Source: Oscarella lobularis (taxonomy: Eukaryota; Porifera; Homoscleromorpha; Homosclerophorida; Oscarellidae). From it: a stretch of 64,000 nucleotides of DNA. Under the pieces are notes generated by a model. It searched no databases, was not told where the DNA came from, and was given only the letters and a program-made list of their open reading frames with translations. The position numbers and the translations under genes were made by a program. Shown in pieces: positions 32,740 to 44,700 of the stretch. Every line of letters starts with the position of its first letter. Within the stretch, counting starts at the first letter, position 1. The DNA is taken from contig NC_089191.1 of the NCBI RefSeq assembly GCF_947507565.1, positions 2,081,240 to 2,145,239 on the forward strand. Direction: 5' to 3'.

Positions 32740-33090
32740 TTTATATCACGTGAGGGGTGGGACTACCAACCCCCACGTGACCTCTAGGGGCTTTCGCGTC
32801 GGGAAAACACGCTCGTCTTATCAAGGATTGTTTCCTTGGTATAACACGGGACAGCGTCGGCGTTCGTCGGCTCTCCTCCACGTCGAGCACACGATGAGCG
32901 GGCCTCTTCGGCGGAGGTGATAGTCGTCTCCCGGGGGGGCAACGAACCTCAGAGGCCCACGAAATGTGGGATTCTGATCCAATTCATGCCGTTGGGGAGG
33001 GTCGACTGGGTTGCGAAGCGTCTGGACCTCCACGTGGTGCGACCTGGGTCACTCAAACACAGACGCGCTTCATTTCGCCTTTTTTTGGTA
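32740..33090. other. Unassigned GC-rich segment
   Basis: It stands out from AT-rich flanks, contains a hairpin (ATCAAGGA...TTCCTTGGTAT near 32819-32845), a run of G (32934-32940), and ends at a GGTAAGTACG donor-like site near 33088. Open frames exist on both strands (32821-33033 and 32949-33191 minus) but match no family I know. A 5' exon, a structured RNA or a repeat fragment are all possible. The region 33100-33620 shows nothing. Confidence 0.3.
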
Positions 33091-33624
33091 AGTACGTATA
33101 CTGGACCTTGGTTCTCTAGGTTTCGTTTTGCTATGCGATACTGTGTCAGTTGGAAGTGTGACTTTCTATCACCTCTGCCTTCGACTCTCACTCTTGTTTG
33201 TTTTTCGCGTTCACTTTTTTCCGTTCTGTTGTTAGAATAGGTTTTAGGCGTACAGTAGTAGTGAAGAAAAAAATTAATAAATAAAGATGTATCCGGGAAA
33301 CGTTACTCACGTGCAAATATTTTACACTTTCCTAGCATCCCAAGCCCTACCAGGAGCGTGAAACTTTTGAGAAAGAGCTTTTCCTTTTACTAGTTATTTG
33401 TTTATTTACGTTAGACCTCGTATTTCTTCCCTACTGAGTATCCCTGTTATATTACCTAATTAAAGCAATAATTACTTTAGACTATTAATGCTTTTTAGTT
33501 TGAATTGTTAAGAAAGGCTTTAACAATTTTCTTCTTAAACTGGAATAAGGTGCAGCAAATATTGAGGTGTCCTTCTACTCTGCAAGTGCATCCAGCTCAC
33601 TTCATTCACTAATAATTCATTTTT

Positions 33625-33960
33625 AAAGAAGATGAGTTAGTTCTCAAGACTTTGCCTCGAAAAATCACTTGGCTCAAAGAAGATTGGTTGGCTTGAATTT
33701 TACGCTGAAACATCAAGCAGTCGTGAAAAAGAGTAGATTGATTCTTGGAATTGTTGTGTAACAAAAGTCATTTGACAACTATTGAGAATTGATTAACTTT
33801 AAGACTTACACTATATAAAACTGCGTGTTAATTATTGAGAATGTGTTTGTGGCTAACTCACAACAAAATCCGTACACTACACTAGACGTGGCAAACGTTC
33901 TAATGAGTCATTTCTGCACGCCATTGGTCAACAAATCGTCTTAGGCATATTGCTGGCTTT
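33625..33960. repeat. Dispersed repeat family 2, copy 2
   Basis: It aligns block by block with 24583-25020 in the same orientation and ends just upstream of the SMYD promoter. Confidence 0.55.
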
Positions 33961-34128
33961 TTGGTTAATTAAGACGTAAAAACGAAGCGGTCAACTTTCA
34001 AAATCGTTTTGTATACTCGGGAGCTGAATCAAGTATACGGGCGCCGCCCCTAAAAAATGCCTGTACGTTAATAGAGCCCGCCATAGCGGAAAAACCCGGA
34101 CACTACGGGAAGTTACCACTCATCTAAG

Positions 34129-36232
34129 ATGGCGGCTCGAGACCTCGTGAGAGAGGTTGTGATCGAAACAAAAGGAAAAGGCTACGTAGCAGCGAATCCA
34201 ATCGATCGAGGTGTCATTGTCTTGGAAGAAAAGCCTTTCGCGTTCGCCGTGCACGATGGAATGATCGGGAAAGTGTGCCACGAATGCTTAGTCAGGTAAA
34301 AATGCAGCGAAGATACGTTTGCCTCGTTTCTTTATTTGTTCGAAGGTCGCAAAAATTGTATCGCTGCGCGAATTGCGAATTTGCGCGATATTGCGGAAAA
34401 CAGTGCCAGGTGACCGCGCCCCCTTCTCTTTCGCTCCCCCGCCCCCACGCTAGCTAGATAACAGTACAGTAGCTTTGTCTTATGTCAATAGTTAGGGCTT
34501 CTACTACTGGTGCGAATTAAAATCCTTTTATTTTTCTATCTGGGATTGTTTTAATTATTTTCTCTTTTGCAGAAGAAAGCCTGGAAAATGCACAAGAGCG
34601 AATGCACGAGATTGCAGACGAACTCTGGTCCTGAATACAACGAGACCATTCGCTTCTTAGGACGAGCCATTGACAAACTCGACGTTAGAAAAAAAAATTT
34701 AATAATAACACCAGCTGTTGCATTTCTTTGCAGGCTCTCAAGGCTAAAAACGAAGCCAATCCTATTCGTGATTTGCTCTCAAGTGATACCTTTGCTTTTA
34801 GAATTACTTTGATTACTTATTTGATGTCTTATAGACCCAAACGAAACGCTTCGTCCCGAATTGGGAGACGTCATTCGTTCCAATACCTATTTGTTTACTC
34901 GAAAATTTCTCGGTTGTGATTTGGACATAAAGTTGTATGACCAACTTGTAGGCCAGGTATTGCCTTTTAGACCGATGCAATCAATGACCTTTTATCTATT
35001 GTTTTAGCATCGTCGTAACGGATTTGGACTCAGGGACGATGCATATCTTGAAGGAGCGGCAATCGCGCTCTTCCCAAAGTGATAATTGAGTTTCTTTCTT
35101 ACTCTGTCATTAAAATTAATATTCTCACAATTAATTAAGGTTTTCGCTCTTTAATCACTCTTGCTCTCCCAACGTGGCTCCATTCAACGTTGGAACGTCA
35201 ATTCGAGCGCGTGCAATTCGTCCAATTCGACAAGGAGAGGAGGCATTGTTTCATTTTTTTCACTTTACATATATATGTTTCATGATCTCTTTAGCTCACT
35301 ATGAACTATGTTGAAGATTTAATGTTAGAGCCCATAGAATATCGAAAGGAAAGACTGCGCATACGATACCTATTCGACTGCACGTGTCCAGCTTGCACAA
35401 GTCCCGAGGTAAATATCACGCTTTATATTTCTTCGACGAATGTTTCTGGTACAGGCGATTGAGAAGAACAAAATTCATACACGCCTTCGCGTTGAGAGAC
35501 CCGGTATAAGTAAGCTCTAAAATCGATTGAAGTCCGTTCTGTTTTCTGCAACCTGCGATCAGACGTGAGACAATGCGTCGAAGAGTGCAAAGATATTGAT
35601 AAGATTGCCGATGCTCTAAAGAAAGCTCACTGTGAAATAATTCCTTAATTAACTAATGTTTTGACATCATGGTGTACTTGTTTTGCAGTTAACGTTGCCG
35701 CTTTGGCTATTCTCGAAAAATTCATCGAATCGTCTCCTCTCGATCGTCGCAGCTGCTACATTCGAAAACTCGCCTCTTCAGCACAAGCCTGCTGCTTTGG
35801 TAACATTGTGCATATTATTATTATTATATACACACGTACTAGTCGTGCGTATGCCGTTGGCAGCGTTGGACATGTGGAAACGAACTCTCGAGTTTGGCGA
35901 CATTGTGACCGAATCTATGAAGACGTTCGTTTCGTCCGATAACATGTTTTTGGCTCAGCACTACCTCGCTCTTTGCGCGTCTCTTCTTCCATTGGAAAGA
36001 CACGTAGACGCTGCGCGTCTAACTCAAATGGTTAGAGTCTTTTCTCGCAAATGATCGTGTATATTCTTTTGATTGCATCTAGGCTCTTGAAGCTTTCGAA
36101 GCGGTTCTTGGAAAGGATCATCCTGCTACGATGCACTACGAAGAGAATAAGAGGTATTGTCTGTTTAATTCAGCGGAATATCAAGAGGCCTGTCGTCGTG
36201 GCAATAGCATTTGTTTCTTCGACTTGAATTGA
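34129..36232 (+). CDS. SMYD-family SET and MYND domain lysine methyltransferase
   Basis: Thirteen exons: 34129-34295, 34346-34409, 34573-34683, 34734-34782, 34835-34956, 35008-35078, 35140-35242, 35295-35408, 35455-35509, 35563-35631, 35689-35799, 35864-36030, 36083-36232; 450 residues, the usual SMYD length, all phases agreeing. Split SET N-part (KGYVAANPIDRGVIVLEEKP), MYND zinc finger (CHECLVRSQKLYRCANCEFA, then RYC and CQKKAWKMHKSEC), SET core with FNHSCSPN and GEELTMNYVED, post-SET cysteines (FDCTCPACTS), then a TPR-like C-terminal helical region ending ALEAFEAVLGKDHPATMHYE. It is expected to methylate histone or other protein lysines using SAM. The intron after exon 7 starts GC rather than GT. 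In the last exon a GT..AG pair (36154-36173) could give an alternative short C-terminus. The subfamily cannot be fixed by eye. Confidence 0.9.
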
Positions 36233-38117
36233 ATGCTGAAATTAAGCTCGCGTTGTGTCATTGCTTCACTTACAGTCATATCTCCACGAGTGGCTGGTAG
36301 CAGTTTGGTTTAGAGTTTTTGTTTCTTCATTGACCTTACGTTTTTGAGTTTTACTTAATTTTCTTGCGTTTGAAAACTAATTTTCTTTCTTGAAGTTGCT
36401 ATTCTTTAGCGGGATAAATATTGAGTTATTTTGTCGCTCTAATCTGAATGGGCTATATCGACGTTCCCTTGAGGAAATAGCCAACTGCATTGTGGAAGTC
36501 AATGAACCCAAGCAACCGGGAACTTTCGACCACGTGCACAAAGCGTTTTCTTCGCGAAACTGCCTCTTCCATGTCCGTAAACCAGGCCAACGTTAGTCAA
36601 TCTGGACATTGCCGCCGCTCGAGCTCGAAAAAGCCAGTTTTTTCGCTCCACAAGTGCGTGGGACGTCGCGAAGCGTTACGTGGTACGACGAATCGTTGTT
36701 TAGGTCGAACACGAGCCTCGAGAGGACTATGCACTGTATATATGCTCCGCCAAAAACCGTTCTGAGATGGCGATCGTGTTACGTTCTGAGGAGAATCGTG
36801 TCCGAAAGGAGCATAAGGTTTGTAATTGCATGGAGGCGTGGGGGGCCTTCTGAGTTTGACTTAGTCGAAGCTATTTGCCTTAATTCACATTGTATACCAT
36901 CTTCGTTTGCCAGTCACACGAGCCGTTAGTATAGTATATACGAAATGGCTCTGTGCATATTTTTTCTCTCCTTGTCCCAGGCCATTTTTTTGACATAGCA
37001 TTACAGTTAATAACATAGCAGGTTCTTCATCGTCAATTACTTTGAGTGACGTTCAAGCCCTAGAAACGGCATAATGTTCTTGTGCTTTAGGAAGTTATAA
37101 TCGTTAATTAACCGCCGCGGCTTCACGCTCTTTTTTTCGTGAAGTTGAATTTAATTGGGCACTTTCAGGTGGCAAATAGGAGTATTGATGTCATTTTATT
37201 AATCTCCAAAGCCGTTGAGAAGTGGCATATCGAATTTGTGACCGTTGAAGGCACTTATATTTATCAGAATTGGCCTATAACATAAACGAACATCTTTTCT
37301 TTTTCGTCGTAGCTTTTACTGTGCAGCGAAGACGAAATTTCTGAATTTCTTACTCACCGCACGCGCGATTCCTGGATCGTTATTATCCGTCATTGGCCAA
37401 TCAAAGATTTAATTGGTTAGCACTCCAGTACCCTTTTCACTTTTTGACGTTAATATATATCTCTTAGACGCCAAGAACAGGTATTTAGATAAATGACGGC
37501 CTTTTGAGTTAGAAATCATCTGTCGTCTTTCAGGTACCGATTGTGTCCTAAAGCTACTAAAGAATAATTTGGACAAGAGCTGCGACGACGAAGTCGAGGA
37601 TGGAAGAAATAATCTTTTTTTAGTTGTTTGCTGCATGAACAGAGGCGCCACGAGGCGCACAGCTAGGCGCACAACATGACTTCCACGTGTGTCTTTCCAT
37701 CGCGCTAAGGGAGATAGAAGAGGTAGCAGGCGTACATTAGCTTAGGTTAGATAGGTATGCATTAGTTAGGGCAACGGCGGGGTGGCACACTCCCGCGTGT
37801 CGCCGCCGTCATGGAAATTGGGATACAGCCATTTTATTTCAATAAAAATTAAACAAAAAACGAACAGCCTTTTTCCCTATTAATTTTCGGGCAGTTTTTA
37901 TGCGCTGGGGGTCTTGCCCAGGACCCCATCGAGGAGCAGTTTTTTTGTAATTGGGTCATACTCAGGACCCGGGCACTTTAAAGTCATGCCCAGGACCACG
38001 CCCTAAAAGAATGAAATCTAAAAAATTAAATTTGAAAACAAGGCAAAATCTCATACAAACGATTCTCACTGCTCGAGGCTTGATTCCCCAGAGAAGACAA
38101 CCGCTAAATAAACCTAG
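36233..38117. other. Intergenic region
   Basis: Several frames of 60-106 codons occur (for example 36609-36929), but none shows a family motif or a clean splice pattern. A polyadenylation-like AATAAA lies near 37841. Confidence 0.35.
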
Positions 38118-39283
38118 TATTCAATTAAACATAAAGACACGAACATGATAACTTTGGAATATATCATCGCGCCTGTGTATACCTCTGTCCATACGGCGAC
38201 GATAGATTCTTTGCCTTCTTCCACTTCACTAGATATCATCGAGGATGCTAGCACCGTTGGTCGATATACCATTGAATATTTCGTTCGGAACAAAATAGCC
38301 TAAAATGTTAAAGACGTATATACGTTTGAAATTATATCAGTTCAATAGTTACTTGGCAAAACGTTTTTTCTTTCGTTTGCGGAAACGGGATGGACACCGA
38401 ACCGGTTTCGGAAGAATTGAAAATCCTTTTAAGGCACACAGTAGTGAACGTAATAAAATCCTGCCAGATTAAAATAAAGAAAAGTTATTCAAAAAAATCT
38501 ACTTTTCTATTTCATCAAATACCCCTTCAAATCCAGAATGAACGCCGCTGAAAACGCAGGCTTCTTTCAAGCAGACACGCGCACCGGAGCCGTATTTCTC
38601 ACTCCAGAGAAAGGTACCATATCGATCAGGAGTCTTCGCTTTTTGCTGCAAGGCTGTCACAAGGACGTTGGGCAGCAATGGGAAATTCATCTGAAGTGGC
38701 TTCACTGTTAACTATGCATTCTATTCATAAGCCAATATACCGTAGCCTCCTCTCAGTCGTGAATTTGGGAAAGCTGAGGACGGCGCTATGAAAATCGCTC
38801 GACGAAGAGCTTTGAGTGGAGAGAAAGGCGAACCACTCGATGGTCAAAGTGACCGTCTCGTAGGCGCTTCTTCTCGCTGAGCAAGCGTAGAAGCCCATTT
38901 CGGTTATTTTGTGGACCCAGCACGAAAACAATGGCGGATCCTCCATTTGACTGGCGAATCCGACGTTGAGTTGGACGTGAATGCGTTGGTTTGCTCTGCG
39001 CTTCATTATCTTGAAGAAGGTGGCCGACGAAAATTTGACAAATTTGCAGTCGTAGCGATCGACGTCACCTGAAAACTCCCAGTTTTCAGTGCCGAAGATC
39101 GGCGAATGAGCTAAAAAATAGGCTGTTCAAATGTAAGAAGAACCGTGCAATTCGCGAAATACGTGTTGGATCAACAAATGACGGATAAATCATAACGACT
39201 CCCTTTCCGTCCAAAGGGTCAGACACTCCTTCAAAGCCTGTTGTCAGGAAAGGAAGAAGCGCTACGACTGAAAGGAACAACAT
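38118..39283 (-). pseudogene. Truncated copy of the lectin-like/EGF secreted gene
   Basis: The start is at 39283 with a signal peptide (MLFLSVVALLPFLTTGFEG), then an intron with the same GTATTTCGCG donor as the 46 kb gene, a lectin-like exon (CWVHKITEMGFYACSARR), a second (NFPLLPNVLVTALQQKAKT) and a third module that stops abruptly at the duplication edge near 38118. Splice sites and frames are intact, but the Kazal, later lectin, EGF and C-terminal exons are missing. A TATATA box lies at 39335-39341, about 55 bp before the start codon. A short secreted protein could still be made if a downstream stop is used. Confidence 0.7.
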
Positions 39284-40240
39284 TTGTTTGAGAAGTGCGT
39301 CGGCTCGAATGACTGGCCACTGAGAAATCCTTCAATATATAGGAGCACACCTACAATCGCACTGTGAAAAGAAGCCAGGTGTATTTGATTAATCGATGCA
39401 ATATTACTGTTAAGCTTATCATTCGAAGATTATCAACTGCATATGAAGTTCTTCTATTTTCCACTCTTCGCCAGCTGGCGTGAAACGATGAGAATCGCAA
39501 AGAAAAACAATGGTTATTTGAGTGCAATCTTGGAGTGCATGCAAGGATTCAATAGGACAATTTCACTTTACCTTGAGTCGACTACAGCAACAGGAAGAAC
39601 TGTTGAGTAAATCAGATGATTGACTAAGGATTCTACAAAATGCTTCTGCATGTGAATTCGGTTATCAAGGCAGCTGTATACGGACATTGATATTCACCTA
39701 TTTTTGCCTTGGAAAAAGTAGGATATTGACACGCCATACCTACAAAACCGCGACGACAACGTTATACAGCTCTTTCGACTGATCTGTAGCCTCCAAAAGC
39801 TTCTTCAACATGGCCATGTCGTACAGTAATCGGACTTTTCGCTCATCCGCAACATAGCTAGTTCCGAAGAAGCTTCAGACCCTGTCTGTAGCCTCACAAT
39901 TATTATATTGGAATAAAAGAAGGTAGCTGCCTCACCAAATACTGGTAAAAAAGACGTTGGCGTTTCTTTCCTTACTTCCTAACGCGCGCTACAGTCAATT
40001 CCGTAGGGAACGCCTACAAGCAGAGCTCCGCCACGACCATCTAATTAACAGGATGAAGAACAAATGGTAACATTTCTGCTGCTTATAAGTGCAAGGCTTA
40101 GTCTCACCTTATCAAACTCGTGCAGTACCATATGTACTTTTCTATTCAAGCTTCCGTACGTAGCGAGTTTTGTTTCAAATCGATTCTCTTTCAAAACCCA
40201 CTATTCTTATTCTCCAATCTTTCAACTGAAAGGAAGAAAG
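38118..40240. repeat. 2.1 kb segmental duplication, copy 1
   Basis: Direct repeat of 45455-47530. Copy 1 begins inside a lectin-like exon and runs past the gene's start and TATA box about 900 bp upstream, up to the TTTTCTATTCAAGCTTCCGTACGTAGCG block. Differences are mostly substitutions and small indels. Confidence 0.8.
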
Positions 40241-40754
40241 ATCAATCATCCCATGACTCATAAAGAGATACTTCCAACTTATCATATGAGAGCGAAGGCT
40301 ATCGTTCTCTATGTTCTCTTACCCTTCTTCTCGTCCCATAATGGATATGTGTGTGTAAAGCCTAACTGTGTATATGAAATGACTCTTTCGCTTCTTTGAG
40401 AGAGAATGCTCGCGGCCAAATACGTTTATGATAAAGACAATAAATATTGGACGTCTTGAAAATATTCGACGTTGAAGACGTCAGTTTCGATTTATGATTC
40501 ACAGAAAACGACTATATGAAAATCCTATATGAAAAGGAACCTTCACTTGGGAAGTGTAACCACATACTTTTAGGGTGAGCGGGTAAAAACTTTAGTACGA
40601 CGCTCTCTATCGGTTCCTTTTACATTCTAATTACAGTGGTCGTTTACAGCGTCGTTGTCTAGATAAATAACAATTTTGTATCAGAAGAAAACGTTGATGA
40701 AGATAACCAGTGCAGCATGAGAGCAACTGCATTTTCTCCCACTTGTCAAAATCT

Positions 40755-41390
40755 TCTTGGGGACACGGACGATGGAACGTCTGTATGAGAGCAAGGAGAA
40801 AACGGGGTGAGGCCCCTTATGGGGTTCAGTGTCACTAGGGCCACGGGACTTTTGCTCGCAGCGGCCGTTGTGAACATCGCGCGCACGCAAAACTCAAAGC
40901 ATGTGGAGACTAACCTTTAAGCTTTTCTTCGTGCAATCGACTAAAGAATTCGGCTTGCGACGCAAGAGAGAGGGGCTTCGAAAGGTGACGGATAAATTCG
41001 TCTCTAGAGCAATAAGGAACCCCTGACACTCGCCGACTGCACTGTCCGCATGTAGGCCTTAACGATACCGTCAAATAGAATAATAAAGAGGCGTCGCGAG
41101 CTCTGCGTTACGCTTTGCATTGCGAAAATCTGTTCGCGGCACCCCTTACGGAGCCTCACCTTTTTGTAAAAGCACCAGCCCGTAGAGAAACTGGTTTGGA
41201 AAGCCTTTGCGAAGAGCCGAAGCGAGTGTTGCAAAAGATTCAGTCCAACAGGTTGGTTTTTTTCTGAGAGCATTACCCGGATAAGGTATGCAAGAAGTAT
41301 AAATAGGTTTGCATCGATATCCGTCCACGTGGCGCATGTCTTGGCTATACTTGCCCTTACAGAAAATTTTACCGATGTTTGCTACACTTA
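40755..41390 (-). repeat. 500 bp dispersed repeat, reverse copy
   Basis: From GGAACGTCTGTATGAGAGCAAGG to the CATTACCCGGATAAG block and the extended TTGCCCTTACAGAAAATTTTACCGATG end shared with the 13.4 kb copy. The stretch 40240-40755 and 41390-41790 shows no gene; the latter is the 3' flank that is duplicated in inverted form near 53.2 kb. Confidence 0.7.
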
Positions 41391-41791
41391 TGTTCCTAAA
41401 GTTCACTGGATATAATCGAGAGGGTTTCTCTTAGAATGGCACGTGCTAGATGTTACAGAATCGAAGCGTCTCTTGAACGTTTCGGCGCACCGGAGATTTT
41501 AGGAGTGCTTTAGCCGAATCCTGCGCAGATTAAATGTCTTCTCCAGCGATATCGCAATGACGTCACAAATTGCTATCCTGGAGAATGGAATCACGATCAA
41601 GGATATCCCTTCTTTTTCTACGATCGCTCACCGATGAGAGAGAGCTCCTGCAGTACTAAACTTTTTTTTTTCACAAACAAACAAAGAAGATTGAAACACG
41701 TGAACAAGACATCAACATCATCATGCATGCTCCTAAACATGCGGCGCTACTAGTAGTCAGTGCTCACCACTCGGAAAACCCAACGTCTTCT

Positions 41792-44700
41792 TCAATCATC
41801 ACATGTGTCGCAGCTGGGTTTGCATGGGCTCAGAGTGCCTGTTTTGATTCGACACCAGCGATCGTCGCCAAAATTTCCCGCCATGCAGCTGTAGTGCCAA
41901 CGACCATCATCGTCTTGGAACGGAATTTGGCACTGACCATTGTAAATCGTTGTGCAAGGACAGACTCCTATGCAGTAAAGGCGCATACATAATCCAGATT
42001 AAAAGAAATTCCAAAACCTTACGATGGCAAACATTGTCATCGCCAAGAACATATCCTTTTGAGCAAACACAGCCATATTCTCCGTCGTCGTTCATCTCGC
42101 ACTTGGAATTCGAAGGACAATTTTTGCAATTGCCGTGGGCTAAAGTGTACAAATACATATTGAAAATTACTTAGAGTGAAGTGATCTAAAGCACGCACTG
42201 CAAGAGACTCCATCTCCTGTAAAGCCAGAGTTACATTCACATGAATAGACACCTTCTGATTTAACACATTTAGCGTTTGCACTGCACTGGTTGCATACAG
42301 CCGGCACTGGACACAAGATATTTTAAATTTTCACCACTTCTCATTGTATTACCGCAAGTTTTCCCAGAACCAACGTAGCCTTCTATGCAACTGCAAACGT
42401 ATTCTTCTTCATCATTCAGAGCACATTCGGCGTTCTCAGGGCACGATTCACAATGATCAGGTTCTAAAAAGTCCTCAAATTTAAAGAACCATTTGATGTC
42501 GGCTAATAATTACTGCAAATGTCTCCGTCTCGGAAATATCCCATCTTGCACGAGCACACGTGATTCTCCATTCCGTTGCTATCCGAAGAGAGTTCACATG
42601 CAGCATTTTTACCACAGAATTTGCATTTGTCTGGTACTAAAGAAAAGAATGTGAAAATATATGTAGACGAGTAGACGCGAATCGATCGCATACAGCATTT
42701 CTCCTTTTCATCTCCGAGATAGAATCCTTCGTTGCATACGCATCTGTATTCGCCCGAGTTTAATTTACATTCAGAATTCGCCTGGCATTCCCTTTTGCAC
42801 GGATTTTCTTCGGCTAGAATAACAATATAGAGAGAAACATCTTACACAAATACTTGATTAGTCTTACTGCATGTCTGTCCATTGCCTTCGTAACCGTCGT
42901 CGCATACGCACGAGTACTGCTCATTGTCATTCATAATGCATTTAGCATTAGCAGAGCACGATTTACATAGATCGGGTTCTATGAAAAACTAGTATTAGAA
43001 CTTGATAACTAGCGTTTTCTTTCGTTACTGCATAGTTGTTCATCTTCAAAAAATCCAGGTTTGCAAGAGCATTTGCGAGCTTCGTGATCGCATAATGCGT
43101 TATTTTGGCAGTTACGACAAACATTCGGTACTAAGGTATGTCATATGGACGTAGGTTAGAAAACTGATTCATAAACTTACAGCACCGCTTTTCTTTAAAA
43201 AAATAGCCTTGGGGGCAAATACACGTGTATTTCCCATGAGCCAAAAGACATTCAGCCATATCTGGGCACGCTTTGCACTCTTCGGATTCTGAGAAAATAA
43301 ATGACCTAAATCAATAATTTGTTCTAAGCGATTTCAAATTACTGCAAATGTCCCCAACTCGAAAATATCCGGATTTGCACGAGCATACAAAGTCATCGCC
43401 CGCTTCTGTGCATTCAGCATTTTCGCCGCAACTTTTGCACCTAAGTGGCCCTAATAGAGAATTTTAAATGAAAAACGAAAATTGATGTTTAGGACACATA
43501 CAGCATGTGCGCTCCTTTGCCAAATAAAAGCCTTCTCTGCAAGTGCATTCTCCTTGAAGACATTCAGCGTTTGCCTGACAAGCCATTTTACACATCATCT
43601 TGGGCTCTATAGCGATCATAAAAAAGGACATATCACCAATGATAATGATCTCACCGCAAGTCTTTCCGTCTCCTTCATAGCCACTTTTGCATCGGCACAT
43701 GTACTCGTTGTCTTGCCCACGCACACATTCCGCATTCGAATCACAATTCATGCAATTTTTTTGCCCTTAATTAATAAACGCTATGAGAATGAAAACAATA
43801 TAGTGCATGAAAGAAACCTGGTAATATGACGAAGTCAATTACGATGAGATCGTAATAAACGTTTCGGAGCTCTTTGATGCATACTTGAAAACGGTCTCCA
43901 GACAACGACTTAATTAATGAAAATTAAAAATTCTAACAAACAGAACGCAAAAACGTACGTTGATCCAAGAAATGATATTATTGCATTTTTCGTTGGAAGA
44001 CGCTTTTTCAACTTGGACTCGAGTAGCTTGGGCGAACACCAGAGGAGTCATAAAACGTTTTTGAAATTGAACAAGCTATTATAGAATCGGTTGAAATTGT
44101 TATAGCCGATCAACGGTCAGCTTACTTTGCAAAATGCTCCGTTATTTTCTTCCGTCAATATAAAGTCGTCGCGCTTGAAAGAAATTTGCCCCAAACCCGC
44201 AGATATGCCTTTAGTCCTCGGATAGGCAATCCAATCCTAGAAAATCTCAAAGTTGGCTTGAACATAGAAAAATCGACAAAAGGATTACGATCGAAATCTT
44301 TCTGTGGAGTCCACCAAAATATTGCATTTCTCTCACGCATAAAGTGATTGAGTTGATCGTCACGTATTCGGCCCAAACGCTCGCGGCGTCATACGAAGCG
44401 TTCTCGATGGAATGATGCAGAGTGGCGAGAACAGAAGGAGGATTATCAAAGCCCGATATCTTGATCGTTTTACACGTCGTTTCAGTCCACCACGACTCCA
44501 AATGAATAGTTCCGGCACATGAATCTTTCGGGGCCCCTTCAAACACTATCCAGCTAGCACGAGCGTTTGACAGGTCATGACGATTGCCTCTTCCGGAAGC
44601 AAGCAAACAAATGTTCAATGTACTTTTTGTGAGTTTTTCTATCCAAATGGCCGTTGCATCGTGTATCATCGACGTATCGTCGTCGTAATAGACGGTCGCC

